Assembly: GCA_052390275.1 (NCBI GenBank)
Contig: JBQTHD010000017.1
Span: forward strand, 1-43,796
Length of the DNA stretch: 43,796 nucleotides
Origin: JBQTHD01 sp052390275
Lineage (GTDB): Bacteria; Actinomycetota; Acidimicrobiia; Acidimicrobiales; AC-14
Direction of reading: 5' to 3'
Position 1 is the first letter of the stretch. Each line of letters begins with the position of its first letter. Below the pieces are notes generated by a model. That model did no database searches. It was not told the DNA's origin and saw nothing but the letters and a program-made list of their open reading frames with translations. Shown one piece after another: positions 32,562 through 42,936 of this stretch. Made by a program: the position numbers and the translations under genes.

Positions 32562-33137
32562 TCAGGGGCTGAGTTGGCCGTCGAGGATTCGCCGGGCGAT
32601 CTCGGCCATCCTCACCCGTTCAGCCATGGCCTGACGCTGGATCCAACCAAACGCTTCACCCTCACCCATCTGGTGACGATCCATCAACAGGCCCTTGGCC
32701 CGGTCCACCAACCGGCGGGTTTCCAACTGCTCCTTCAGTGACGCCGCTTCGCCCTCGAGTGCCCGAAGTTCGCGGAACCGGGCCAGGGCCACCTCGATGG
32801 CCGGAACCAGGTCGGTCTTGTTGAACGGCTTGACCAGATAACCAGTGGCCCCCGCCGCCGTGGCCTGCTCGACCAGATCACGCTGGCTGAAGGCGGTCAG
32901 CACCAGGACCGCGGCCCGGCGCTCAGCGGAAATCTCCCGGGCGGCGGCGATGCCGTCCATCCCGGGCATCTTCACGTCCAAGATGGCAACGTCGGGCCGA
33001 AGCTCGCGAACCAGCGCCACGGCCTCATCGCCCCGGCCGACCGAGCCCACCACCTCGTAGCCCTCCTCGGCCAGGGTCTCGGCCAGATCGAGGCGGATGA
33101 TGGCCTCATCCTCGGCGATGACAACCCGGACGCCCAT
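32562..33137 (-). CDS. pdtaR: ANTAR-domain response regulator (PdtaR-like)
   Basis: 191 residues. Receiver domain with acidic Asp10 (EDEAIIRLD), phospho-acceptor Asp54 (AILDVKMPG) and Lys in GYLVKPFNK, a coiled linker, then an ANTAR RNA-binding domain (ETRRLVDRAKGLLMDRHQMGEGEAFGWIQRQAM). ANTAR regulators act by antitermination, binding dual-hexaloop hairpins in leader RNAs. In M. tuberculosis the homologue Rv1626 lies near polA, as here. No cognate PdtaS kinase is in the window. The start is coupled to the upstream 97-residue protein (TGATG). Confidence 0.95.
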   Translation of the reverse strand: MGVRVVIAEDEAIIRLDLAETLAEEGYEVVGSVGRGDEAVALVRELRPDVAILDVKMPGMDGIAAAREISAERRAAVLVLTAFSQRDLVEQATAAGATGYLVKPFNKTDLVPAIEVALARFRELRALEGEAASLKEQLETRRLVDRAKGLLMDRHQMGEGEAFGWIQRQAMAERVRMAEIARRILDGQLSP

Positions 33138-33430
33138 CAGCCGGCTCCGGCCAACTCGTCCAAAAGGGCGTCCTGCTGGCGCTCCAACTGGGCGATGGCC
33201 TCAACGATGCGCGCCCGATGTTTGACCATGGCGTCGGCGTGGCGCTGGGCCTTGCGGTAGTCCTTCTCAGCCACCGGAGTCTCCGACACCAGTGCCCGCA
33301 GGCGGGCGTCGTCCGCGGTGTCGGTCAATGCCCGGGACTGTTCGTCGGCCACGGCCAACTCTCCTCGGAGAAGGCGCAGCCGGGCCGAGGAATCCGACAA
33401 CCTGCGTTCAAGGAGCCACCGGGCCGACAT
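33137..33430 (-). CDS. Small coiled-coil protein coupled to pdtaR
   Basis: 97 residues, almost wholly helical and charged: heptad-rich segments LLERRLSDSSARLRLLRGELAVADEQ and AMVKHRARIVEAIAQLERQQDALLDEL suggest a coiled-coil dimer. No cysteine and no membrane part. I do not recognise a family. The stop shares a base with the pdtaR start, so the two proteins are made together; it may be a partner or a modulator of the response regulator. The ATG at 33428-33430 has a TAGACT box 7 nt upstream and no Shine-Dalgarno. Confidence 0.75.
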   Translation of the reverse strand: MSARWLLERRLSDSSARLRLLRGELAVADEQSRALTDTADDARLRALVSETPVAEKDYRKAQRHADAMVKHRARIVEAIAQLERQQDALLDELAGAG

Positions 33431-33437
33431 GGCCGGG

Positions 33438-33443
33438 AGTCTA
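33438..33443 (-). promoter_or_regulatory. Putative -10 element of the coiled-coil/pdtaR operon
   Basis: Minus-strand TAGACT lies 7 nt before the ATG at 33430. The same hexamer stands before divergent malQ, 39 bp away. Leaderless transcript inferred. Confidence 0.45.
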
Positions 33444-33476
33444 CGGACTGGAGCGGGAGGCCTCGGGGGGCGTCCC

Positions 33477-33482
33477 TAGACT
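33477..33482 (+). promoter_or_regulatory. Putative -10 element of malQ
   Basis: TAGACT is followed by 8 nt and the GTG at 33491; no Shine-Dalgarno is seen. It supports that GTG as the malQ start. Confidence 0.45.
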
Positions 33483-33490
33483 CGTGCCTG

Positions 33491-35443
33491 GTGGCGATTT
33501 CCCCGGGCCCGACGCCCGACCCGACGGCCTGGGGAGTCGAACCCGGATATCACGACTACCGAGGGCGTTGGCAGGACCATGCCCCGGCCGCCGTCAGGTC
33601 GGCCCTGGTGGCCATGGGGGCCGAGGGCGAGCCGCCACCCTCACCCCTGACGGTGGTGAAGGCGGGCTCCCAGGCCGCGCTGGCCGGGCCCTCCGTTTTG
33701 GTCGAGGAGGACGGCACCGAACGCCATCTCCAAGACCGGCTCCCACCGGATCTGGACTTGGGCTATCACCAGCTCTACGACGTTGAGACCGGCCGGACCG
33801 AGCAGTTGATCGTGACGCCCCCCCGTTGCCCGAAGCCTCCCCGGTGCTGGGGGTGGGCGGTGCAGCTCTACGCCCTCAGGTCGGGCAGGAGCTGGGGCCT
33901 TGGAGATCTGGGGGACCTGGCACGACTGGGAACCTGGAGCCACTCGCTGGGGGCCGAGCTGGCGTTGATCAATCCTCTGGGCGCCGCCCGGGCCGGCCTA
34001 CCCCAGGAGTCGAGCCCCTACTCCCCCGGCACCCGGGTTTTTCGCAGTCTGTTGTATCTGGAACTCGAACCGATTCTGGCCCGAGCCGGCCTCGGCACCG
34101 GCTGCGGTGACGAGGTCGCTGCGATCATCCGGGCCGCTCGGGCCACCAATGCCGATAGCCAATTGGATCGGGACCGGATCTATCGCCTCAAGATCCGGGC
34201 CCTGGAGTTGGCGTGGACGGCCTGGGGGCAGCGGGACCGATCCTGGGAAGCCTGGCGGGCGACTCAGGGCGGCGACTTGGAGTCCTTCGCCATCTGGACG
34301 GCTCTGGCCGAGGAGTTCGGCCAGGACTGGCGAGCCTGGCCGTCCGGCGTCGCCGGCCACGAGGGTCAGGCCATCGTCGCCTTCGCACAGCGCCACCGGG
34401 ATCGGATCTCGTTCCACTGCTGGGTCCAGTGGCTGCTGGACGCCCAGTTGGCCGCCGCCGGTGCATCCATCGAGTTGATGGTCGACCTTCCCGTCGGCTT
34501 TCACCCGGGCGGGTTCGATGCCTGGTGCTGGCAGGATTGCGTGGCCGGGGGAATAACCCTTGGCGCTCCCCCGGACGACTTCAGCCCGCAGGGTCAGAAC
34601 TGGGGTCTGGCCGCCTTCGATCCGTGGCGCCTTCGCTCGGCCAACTACGGACCATTCATCACCACGCTGCGAGCCAACCTGGCCCATGCCCGGGCCATCC
34701 GCATCGATCACGTCATGGGCCTGTTCCGCCAGTACTGGGTGCCCGCCGGCCAGGGCGATCGACCAACTACGGAGGAAACTCCGGGGGCGGATACGCCCTC
34801 TGGGAGAGGCGCCTATGTTCGCTTCCCCCACCGGGACCTGCTGTCCATCCTGGCTCTCGAGTGCCATCGGGCCGGTTGTTTCGTGGTCGGTGAGGATCTG
34901 GGGACGGTGTCCGATGAGATCCGCAATGAACTGGCTGCCCGGCGCGTCCTGGGTACCCGGCTGGCCTGGTTCGAGGACCAAGATCCAAGATCATGGCCGG
35001 AGATGAGCCAGGCCGCCCTGACCACCCACGACCTGCCCACCGCCGCCGGCGTCTGGCGCCGGAGTGATCCCATGTTCAGCACCGACGGCCCGTCAGCCGA
35101 AGGCCTCAGGACCAAACTGAAGTCGTGGTCGTCCGGCGAACCCAACGGCCACGATGAGGGACCGACCGACGTCGTCGAATCGGCCCATCTTCGCCTCGCT
35201 CGAGCGTCCTCCGCGGTGGCCACCGTGACCCTGGAGGATGCCGTCGCCACCACGCATCGTCCCAATGTCCCCGGATCCACCAACCCGCACAACTGGTCCC
35301 ATGCACTGTCGGCCAGCCTGGAGGAAATCATGCAATTGCCGCTGCCCAAAGCTCTGGCCCAGGCCATGAATCAGTCCGGCCGGGCCGCCGCCGACGCCGA
35401 CTCGATCGGTCCGACGACCGCCGACCCGGCCAATCATCAGTGA
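33491..35443 (+). CDS. malQ: 4-alpha-glucanotransferase
   Basis: 650 residues, GH77 (amylomaltase): transfers alpha-1,4-glucan chains between maltodextrins. Visible: WGWAVQLYALRSGRSWGLGDLGDLARL, ESSPYSPGTRVFRSLLYLEL, the nucleophile region IRIDHVMGLFRQYWVP (Asp), VGEDLGTVSDEIR (general acid Glu) and TTHDLPTAAGVW (transition-state Asp). The N-terminal 120 residues form the extra beta-rich domain typical of actinobacterial MalQ. GTG at 33491 is chosen because the family sequence starts there. GTGA overlap with the next gene. With the GH15 enzyme at 3195-5159 it belongs to glucan or trehalose metabolism. Confidence 0.95.
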   Translation: MAISPGPTPDPTAWGVEPGYHDYRGRWQDHAPAAVRSALVAMGAEGEPPPSPLTVVKAGSQAALAGPSVLVEEDGTERHLQDRLPPDLDLGYHQLYDVETGRTEQLIVTPPRCPKPPRCWGWAVQLYALRSGRSWGLGDLGDLARLGTWSHSLGAELALINPLGAARAGLPQESSPYSPGTRVFRSLLYLELEPILARAGLGTGCGDEVAAIIRAARATNADSQLDRDRIYRLKIRALELAWTAWGQRDRSWEAWRATQGGDLESFAIWTALAEEFGQDWRAWPSGVAGHEGQAIVAFAQRHRDRISFHCWVQWLLDAQLAAAGASIELMVDLPVGFHPGGFDAWCWQDCVAGGITLGAPPDDFSPQGQNWGLAAFDPWRLRSANYGPFITTLRANLAHARAIRIDHVMGLFRQYWVPAGQGDRPTTEETPGADTPSGRGAYVRFPHRDLLSILALECHRAGCFVVGEDLGTVSDEIRNELAARRVLGTRLAWFEDQDPRSWPEMSQAALTTHDLPTAAGVWRRSDPMFSTDGPSAEGLRTKLKSWSSGEPNGHDEGPTDVVESAHLRLARASSAVATVTLEDAVATTHRPNVPGSTNPHNWSHALSASLEEIMQLPLPKALAQAMNQSGRAAADADSIGPTTADPANHQ

Positions 35444-36123
35444 TCGAAGGCCTGACCCTGTGGCTGGCCGCCACCAACTCCTGGATCGTGGCCCCAGCCG
35501 GACCCGGGGGTGAGTGCGTGATCATCGATGCCCCGCCCGACCCCGAAGCCATCCTGGCCCGCTTGACCGAACACGACCTCAAGCTGGTCGCCATCCTGGC
35601 CACCCACGGTCACGTGGACCACGTGGGTGGTATCGGCGCCGTTCTGAAGGGGACGGCCGCCGCTGCGGTCCCGCGTGTCCACCTGCATCCGCTCGACCGG
35701 CACCTGATGAACCACCCTCATTCCGCCGGGACGCTAGGGCGCCTTTTGGATCTCGATGCTCTCCCCTTCCCGGCGCCGGAGATGGTCTATGACCTCGACC
35801 ACGGCCAGCGGGTCTCGGGCGCAGGAATGACTTTCACCGCCCTGCACACCCCTGGGCACACCCAGGGTTCGGTCTGCTTTTTGCTCGACTCGCTGGGTGA
35901 CCCCCCCATCTTGTTCAGCGGGGACCACCTCTTTGCCGGGTCGGTGGGCCGCACCGATCTGGAAGGCGGAGACCACCAGATGCTGCTCGATTCCATGGCC
36001 GCCCACATCCTTCCCCTGAGCGACGAGGTGTTGGTCCTGCCCGGCCACGGGCCGACCACCACCGTTGGCCACGAGCGGGCCACCAACCCTTTCCTGGCCG
36101 GGTTGGGACCCGCCGTCGCGTAG
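35440..36123 (+). CDS. Metallo-beta-lactamase-fold hydrolase (glyoxalase II-like)
   Basis: 227 residues. Metal-binding motifs in order: THGHVDHVGG (HxHxDH), HTPGHTQGS (third His), FSGDHLFAGSVGRTD (bridging Asp) and LPGHGPTTTVGHER (last His). The pattern matches glyoxalase II/persulfide-dioxygenase-like hydrolases acting on thioesters; the substrate is not determined. GTG start overlapping the malQ stop (GTGA) implies coupled translation with malQ, an association without an obvious metabolic link. Confidence 0.9.
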   Translation: MIEGLTLWLAATNSWIVAPAGPGGECVIIDAPPDPEAILARLTEHDLKLVAILATHGHVDHVGGIGAVLKGTAAAAVPRVHLHPLDRHLMNHPHSAGTLGRLLDLDALPFPAPEMVYDLDHGQRVSGAGMTFTALHTPGHTQGSVCFLLDSLGDPPILFSGDHLFAGSVGRTDLEGGDHQMLLDSMAAHILPLSDEVLVLPGHGPTTTVGHERATNPFLAGLGPAVA

Positions 36124-36157
36124 ACCAGGATGACAACGGCAGGTGGACCGAACGGAA

Positions 36158-36189
36158 GGAAGATCCAACCAAACAGGAGGAAGATCCAA
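36158..36189 (+). repeat. Duplicated ribosome-binding segment before the alkyltransferase gene
   Basis: GGAAGATCCAA occurs at 36158-36168 and again at 36179-36189; the second copy contains the functional AGGAGG context and the A of the ATG. The 21-bp offset suggests a small tandem duplication of the translation-initiation region. Confidence 0.7.
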
Positions 36190-36737
36190 TGGATGCACTG
36201 ATGGTTCTGGGCGACGCAGTCAAGGCCGAGATTCCCGGCCTCAAGGCGTCGATGATCACCCAGCGGGTGTTGGACAGTCCCATTGGGCCCCTGCTTCTCA
36301 CCGCTGGCGGCGGTCGGCTGAAGGGCGTGACGCTGGCCCCGGTCGACGCCCCATCTCCCAGCTTCTTGGTCCCGGACGCCGACCGGGCGGTCCTGGCTCT
36401 GGCGGAGACTCAGTTGAACGAATACTTCGCCGGGCAACGCCGGCAGTTCGAACTGCCCTTGGGCCCAGCCGGAACGGCATTCCAGCAGCGGGTGTGGGAG
36501 GAGTTGGCTCTCATCGGCTACGGCCAGACCCTCAGCTACGGACAGGTGGCGGCCCGGATCGGTCAGCCCGGGGCCAGCCGGGCGGTGGGCCGGGCCAACG
36601 GCGCCAACCCGATTCCCATCGTGGTCCCCTGCCACCGGGTGGTGGCGTCGGGGATGAGGCTGGGGGGATACTCCGGCGGCCTCGACGCCAAGCGTTGGCT
36701 GCTCGACCTGGAGGCGGGCGCCCCCGTCTGGTCCTGA
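36189..36737 (+). CDS. ogt: Methylated-DNA-protein-cysteine S-methyltransferase
   Basis: 182 residues. The suicide-repair motif IPIVVPCHRVV with the acceptor Cys, the recognition helix (YGQVAARIGQPGASRAVGRANGANP) and GGYSGGLDAKRWLLDLE identify a DNA O6-alkylguanine alkyltransferase. The N-terminal domain (SPIGPLLLTAGGGRLKGVTLAP) matches Ogt/AdaC-type proteins; there is no Ada regulatory domain. AGGAGG precedes the ATG by 8 nt, within a duplicated segment. Confidence 0.95.
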   Translation: MDALMVLGDAVKAEIPGLKASMITQRVLDSPIGPLLLTAGGGRLKGVTLAPVDAPSPSFLVPDADRAVLALAETQLNEYFAGQRRQFELPLGPAGTAFQQRVWEELALIGYGQTLSYGQVAARIGQPGASRAVGRANGANPIPIVVPCHRVVASGMRLGGYSGGLDAKRWLLDLEAGAPVWS

Positions 36738-36913
36738 CCCGGGTCAGCCCGTCGTCCACCGGCAGGCCCGCAGGCGACGGTTCGGCGGCGGCGGACTGCG
36801 GGTAGGAATCCGGCGGGTCACGGTCCCAGGTCGTCGAAGCATCGAACCTCGGATGCCTCCAGAGTTGCCTGCGACCGGCCCGCCAGGACAAACCAGAAGG
36901 AAGGGGCCAGCCA

Positions 36914-37102
36914 ATGAGGGTTCTGATCAATCCCGCCGATCACGCCATGGGCTTGGAGTTGGAGTTGGCCGAGCTGGTCGGGCACTACCGCAGGACTGAG
37001 GGCCTGAGCGAGATGCAACGGCAAGCCATCGAGGGTGAGATCGACTCCCTCCACGATGAACTGGCACGGGCCGCAGCCCTGGCCACCGCCATGAACAACT
37101 AG
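36914..37102 (+). CDS. Small helical protein, unknown
   Basis: 62 residues: LELELAELVGHYRRTEGLSEMQRQAIEGE then IDSLHDELARAAALATAMNN. Two amphipathic helices, no cysteine, no membrane segment. GGAAGG stands 12 nt before the ATG. I do not recognise a family. Its last 46 bases belong to an imperfect tandem duplication whose second copy lies after the stop. No paralogue in the window. Confidence 0.6.
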   Translation: MRVLINPADHAMGLELELAELVGHYRRTEGLSEMQRQAIEGEIDSLHDELARAAALATAMNN

Positions 37103-37168
37103 GCCGGTCAGGCTGAACTGCACGGGCCGTAGCCCTGGCCACGCCCTCAGCAACTAGGCCGGTCAGGC
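37057..37168. repeat. Imperfect tandem duplication of a gene 3' end (57 + 55 bp)
   Basis: Unit 1 (37057-37113) starts TGAACTGGCACGGGCC and unit 2 (37114-37168) TGAACTGCACGGGCCG; both end ACTAGGCCGGTCAGGC. Two single-base deletions and a few substitutions separate them. Unit 1 includes the stop codon of the 62-aa gene; unit 2 is non-coding, frame-broken and drifting. Confidence 0.88.
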
Positions 37169-37321
37169 CAGAGTCCGGCCGGGGACCCCTCGGCGGCTGG
37201 AATCGTCCGGGACTTTCCATCCCCTGATCGGGGTTGACCTGGCTTCAACGGGTCAGATCGCTGGATCGCAACCCTGGTGGGGCCTGGACATCTGCGTCCG
37301 AGGCCGGAAAGGATTCTCGCC

Positions 37322-37807
37322 GTGGGGGTCAAGCGCTGGTTCACGTTTCCCGACCCGGTCAACGAGGTTGCGGCCCGGGCGGTGGCCGCCGGAGTCGTCA
37401 TGTTGGCGACCACGATTCTCATCACTCGGCAGTGGGTGCTTCTGTGGCCTCTGGCCTACGGATTCGTGGCCCGGGTCGCCGCCGGCCCCCGCTTCAGTCC
37501 CCTCGGTCGCATCGCTGTTCACCTGGTGGCGCCGAGGTTCACCGCCCGCCCGGTTCCGGGCCCGCCGAAGCGCTTTGCCCAAGGGATGGGGGCGGTTGTC
37601 ACCACCAGCGCCCTGATCCTGCACTACGGCCCGGGATCGGACACCGTGGTCCTGGGCCTGCTGGGCGCCATGGTTGTCTTCGCCAGCCTCGAGGCGGGTT
37701 TCGGGTTCTGCGTGGGTTGCCGCATCTTCGCCCTGATCCAGCGATTCGGATGGGTCGCCAAGCTGTGCGAGTCGTGTGAGCTGCCCCGTCCGGCCCGGGC
37801 CAAGTAG
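37322..37807 (+). CDS. DUF4395-like membrane protein
   Basis: 161 residues from GTG 37322 (GGAAAGGA 9-16 nt upstream; an earlier ATG at 37277 has no such site). The start PDPVNEVAARAVAAGVVML and four hydrophobic segments (RAVAAGVVMLATTILI, WVLLWPLAYGFVARVA, FAQGMGAVVTTSALIL, TVVLGLLGAMVVFASLEAGFGF) plus the C-terminal motif GFCVGC and CESCELP fit the DUF4395 family. The CxxC pairs suggest a thiol-redox role; in other bacteria DUF4395 proteins neighbour rhodanese/thioredoxin genes. No such neighbour is seen here. Confidence 0.78.
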   Translation: MGVKRWFTFPDPVNEVAARAVAAGVVMLATTILITRQWVLLWPLAYGFVARVAAGPRFSPLGRIAVHLVAPRFTARPVPGPPKRFAQGMGAVVTTSALILHYGPGSDTVVLGLLGAMVVFASLEAGFGFCVGCRIFALIQRFGWVAKLCESCELPRPARAK

Positions 37808-37858
37808 GCGAGGCCGGCGCTCTCAGCCTCGTGCTGGCAAGCCGTACGTCGCCGTGGG

Positions 37859-40255
<2,397 letters not shown>

Positions 40256-40568
40256 ACGAAGCGCCTAGAGAAACGCAGTCGGAGTCGCCCGGGACCTGAT
40301 CGGATTTCGGGCATGGCTTTCCGGTGGTGGCACTGGTCGAGGATCCGACTCCCTCTTCTCAAGACCTCGGGTCACGACCACAGGGCCGATACTGGCAGAA
40401 CCCACAGGCGACCACCAAGGTGCCGGGGCTCGGGCGCCGAGCACCACCGACTCGAGGTGGACGATGCAGCGGTCCGTGATCGTCGGGACGGCCCAAGCTC
40501 GCGTGTGAGGTCGGTGAACGTTCAGTTCGCCTGGCGCATGCAACGCCAGCAGACGCAGGAGCCGCGGT
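40256..40568. other. Intergenic stretch without a supported gene
   Basis: Between the UvrA-like start and the 22-bp array. Open frames on both strands lack ribosome-binding sites and recognisable sequence, and one on the plus strand is antisense to the UvrA-like gene. No RNA gene or terminator was recognised. It presumably contains the promoter of the UvrA-like gene. Confidence 0.5.
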
Positions 40569-40700
40569 AGCTCTGCGACTCGCGGATCCGAGCTCTGCAA
40601 TTCGCGGATCCCAGCTCTGCAGTTCGCGGCTCCCAGCTCTGCAGTTAGCGGCCACTAGCCCTGCAATTCGCGGCCACTAGCCCTGCAGTTAGCAGCCCGA
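40569..40700. repeat. Six tandem 22-bp repeats plus a partial seventh
   Basis: Units start at 40569, 40591, 40613, 40635, 40657 and 40679, each exactly 22 bp and beginning AGC(T/C)CTGC. The consensus is AGCTCTGCAGTTCGCGGMYCCY-like, with adjacent units most alike (GGATCC in units 1-2, GGCCACT in 4-5). A decayed seventh copy begins at 40701. No spacers, so not a CRISPR. Several units contain CTGCAG. The array lies 209 bp before the VOC gene, in the longest gene-free stretch of the window (40256-40908). Confidence 0.93.
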
Positions 40701-40908
40701 AGGGCTGCAGAGTACGACCGGAAGGCGGGATGCGGAACTGCCACTTGGTCCTGACGCTCCTGTCCCGTCCAGCACCAGCCGACAGATCGGTTCAGCCCCT
40801 GGGAACAGCCCAGGGTCCGCGTCGGCCGTCCCTCCTCCCCGTCAGCCAAGGCACTGGCCACCCGGTACCGTCCATCTTCCGACCCGGCACGCACACACGG
40901 AGGGCCCC

Positions 40909-41304
40909 ATGGCCGTGGACCTGAACCACACGATCGTCGCCTCACGGGACCCGGCAGTCTCGGCGGCCTGGTTGTCCGAGATACTGGGCCTTGACCCGCC
41001 GGAGCGTTTCGGGCCCTTCTGGCAGGTGGTCACCGCTAACGCAGTAGCCCTTGACTTCGTCGGGCACGACAGCGCAGACGAGATCGCCTCCCAGCACTAC
41101 GCCTTCTTGATTACCGAGGGCGAATTCGACGCCATCTTCGCCCGTATCGTGGAGCAACGAGTCGACTACTACGCCGATCCCGCTGGTCACCGTGCCGGTG
41201 AGATTAACCGTAACGACGGCGGCCGCGGTATCTACTTTCCCAATCCCGACGGCCACTGGTTGGAGATAATCACCCGTCCCTACGGCAGCGGGCTGAAAAC
41301 CTAG
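40909..41304 (+). CDS. VOC (glyoxalase/bleomycin-resistance) superfamily protein
   Basis: 131 residues. One pair of beta-alpha-beta-beta-beta modules: DLNHTIVASRDPAVSAAWLSEILGL with His7 as first metal ligand, then HYAFLITEGEFDAIFARI with a second His, and YFPNPDGHWLEIITRPY with the C-terminal Glu ligand. Typical of single-domain VOC metalloenzymes. GGAGG precedes the ATG by 7 nt. Substrate unknown; possible roles run from lyase and dioxygenase to antibiotic binding. Confidence 0.9.
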   Translation: MAVDLNHTIVASRDPAVSAAWLSEILGLDPPERFGPFWQVVTANAVALDFVGHDSADEIASQHYAFLITEGEFDAIFARIVEQRVDYYADPAGHRAGEINRNDGGRGIYFPNPDGHWLEIITRPYGSGLKT

Positions 41305-41311
41305 AGCAATG

Positions 41312-41383
41312 TCGAGACGAGGCGATTTGAACGCCTGACTTTCTGGATCCAAACCAGGCGCTCTACCCCTGAGCTACGTCTCG
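41312..41383 (-). tRNA. tRNA-Pro (anticodon UGG)
   Basis: The minus strand folds as a full cloverleaf of 72 nt: acceptor CGAGACG/CGTCTCG (7 perfect pairs), D-arm GCTC-AGGGGTA-GAGC, anticodon stem CCTGG/CCAGA (one C-A mismatch at the base) with loop TTTGGAT giving anticodon TGG, variable loop AAGTC, T-arm AGGCG-TTCAAAT-CGCCT, and discriminator A. CCA is not encoded. Reads CCA, and CCG/CCU by wobble. It borders the accessory region at the right end. Confidence 0.96.
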
Positions 41384-41487
41384 GTAGGTACGTCTGAACT
41401 CATGTCCTGGGCCGCGGGGTACGCCGCTTCCGCTGCTGCCATCGGCGGCACCGTCGCCGCGGGTTGAGCCCAGCCGGTGGGCGAGCC

Positions 41488-42384
41488 TTACCCGGGGGCC
41501 GGGCCGAGGACCTCAAGCCTCGCTATCACCAAGATCCACATGGCCATCAACACCGCAGTTCCGACCGCCAGCAAGACCGCACTGAGCAAGGGCAAATCGA
41601 GCGGCCCCAGCCCATTGAAAGTCTGCAGAACGCTGACCGCGACGACCCCGCCATAACCCAATCCGGCGGCGGCAACGAGCGTCCGGCGTCGGCCCTCGCC
41701 GAAGGTGGTGAAGCCGGCCAGCCACGCCAGCGCCGGCAGCACCTGGACAGCGTGGAGGGCGACGGCGTGGGGGACCTTCATCACCCCGGCCGCACCGAAC
41801 ACGGCCAGGTCCGCCTCGGTGGGGGGCCGGTCGATGGCCGTGCCGTTGGCAACGATGGCGCCGCCGAGGACCTGGCCCACGAGCAGCAGCACGAGGCCGA
41901 CCCTGATCGCAAGCACCATGCTCGCCGGAGCATCGAGGCGCCGAAACGCCAGGATCGTCACCACTGCCAGCACGATGCCGATTACCCCGATGGTGAGGCC
42001 TGCAGCGGTAAAGAGCACGGCGTCGATTCCCTCCCTAGCGAAATGTGACGGAACCCCGCGCCAGCGCTGGGCCGTCACCCAGGCCACCTCCAACGCGCTG
42101 GCCACGCCAAAGAGGCCGAGCAGGACCCAACCGGACCTGCGACCGAGCGACAGGAACGTGGCCACGAAGGCCACCGCCAACGAAGTTGCACCGAACGACA
42201 CCCCGAACGTGACCGGCTTACGCCATGACACCGGACCATGCCAGGCACCACCGTCGACCAGGAACACCCCGAAATGAAGGAGCCCGGATGCAACCAGCAA
42301 ACCACCGACGACGTAGAGGAACGTCTGCGCCGACGACCGCCGTCGCCAGTATCCCGACAACGACTCCGCCATGGCCGCGCGCAT
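41488..42384 (-). CDS. Polytopic membrane protein, unknown
   Basis: 298 residues with about eight hydrophobic helices: FLYVVGGLLVASGLLHFGVFL, VSFGATSLAVAFVATFL, GWVLLGLFGVASALEVAWV, AVLFTAAGLTIGVIGIVLAVV, VLAIRVGLVLLLVGQVLGGAIV, VLPALAWLAGFTTF, TLVAAAGLGYGGVVAV, LLSAVLLAVGTAVLMAMWILVI. The loop after helix 1 has a GGAWHGPVSWRKPVTFG motif that looks conserved in form. I know this layout from actinobacterial hypothetical proteins but no function is attached. The ATG start has a TAGCGT box 10 nt upstream. Confidence 0.7.
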   Translation of the reverse strand: MRAAMAESLSGYWRRRSSAQTFLYVVGGLLVASGLLHFGVFLVDGGAWHGPVSWRKPVTFGVSFGATSLAVAFVATFLSLGRRSGWVLLGLFGVASALEVAWVTAQRWRGVPSHFAREGIDAVLFTAAGLTIGVIGIVLAVVTILAFRRLDAPASMVLAIRVGLVLLLVGQVLGGAIVANGTAIDRPPTEADLAVFGAAGVMKVPHAVALHAVQVLPALAWLAGFTTFGEGRRRTLVAAAGLGYGGVVAVSVLQTFNGLGPLDLPLLSAVLLAVGTAVLMAMWILVIARLEVLGPAPG

Positions 42385-42525
42385 AACCCCACGAACGCTA
42401 TCGGGCCTTTGCGCTTCCCAGGTCTCTCACTTCACGCCGGCACCGGGCTGCCGCCGCACACAGGCCGCCCAGGAGAGGCATCGCACGCCAATGGCACGAC
42501 GAGCGGCCTTCGAGGTGGTCGACTA

Positions 42526-42936
42526 CTACGCCGGTGATCGCCCTGGAGCCAGGATCGTGAGGCCGAGAGCCTCAGCTGCACTCGCCATCCGCTCGTCATA
42601 GGTGACTACGCCCGCGAGATCCTCCTTGGCGGCGCTGGCGGCGGCAAGGTGGATTGCATCAAGGGTGCGGAGCTCGGCCGGCTTGAGCTGGCCGGCAGCG
42701 CGGAGGAGGTCCCGGTCCACGACGAGCTGGTCCAAGGAATCCAGATGGGAAAGGGCGAGCTCGCAATCACCGTCGACCCGGGCGACGGCCCGCAGGACCT
42801 CGGCGATGGCCAGCTCGCACGTCATGACGATGTCGTCGCCGTCGAGGTCGCTTCTCCAGAGTGCGAGCGCGTCGCTCTCGGCCTCAGCGACGGCGAACTT
42901 CACGATGGCCGAAGAGTCCAGGTACCAGACCCTCAC
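42526..42936 (-). CDS. vapC: VapC-type PIN-domain toxin
   Basis: 136 residues, GTG start. PIN-domain RNase with its acidic residues: Asp in VWYLDSSAIVKF, Glu in MTCELAIAEVLRA, Asp in RTLDAIHLAAA and Asp in VVTYDERMA. VapC toxins cleave tRNA or rRNA. The start overlaps the stop of the antitoxin gene (GTGA), so the pair is translated together. The stop lies about 140 bp from the divergent membrane-protein gene. All catalytic residues are kept, so the toxin is probably active. Confidence 0.92.
   Translation of the reverse strand: MRVWYLDSSAIVKFAVAEAESDALALWRSDLDGDDIVMTCELAIAEVLRAVARVDGDCELALSHLDSLDQLVVDRDLLRAAGQLKPAELRTLDAIHLAAASAAKEDLAGVVTYDERMASAAEALGLTILAPGRSPA

Noticed and set aside
40300..40400. 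tRNA-like segment near the UvrA-like gene
   Set aside because: No T-loop consensus and no closing acceptor stem on either strand.
40569..40722. Possible CRISPR array
   Set aside because: The 22-bp units are contiguous with no unique spacers, and no cas gene is present.
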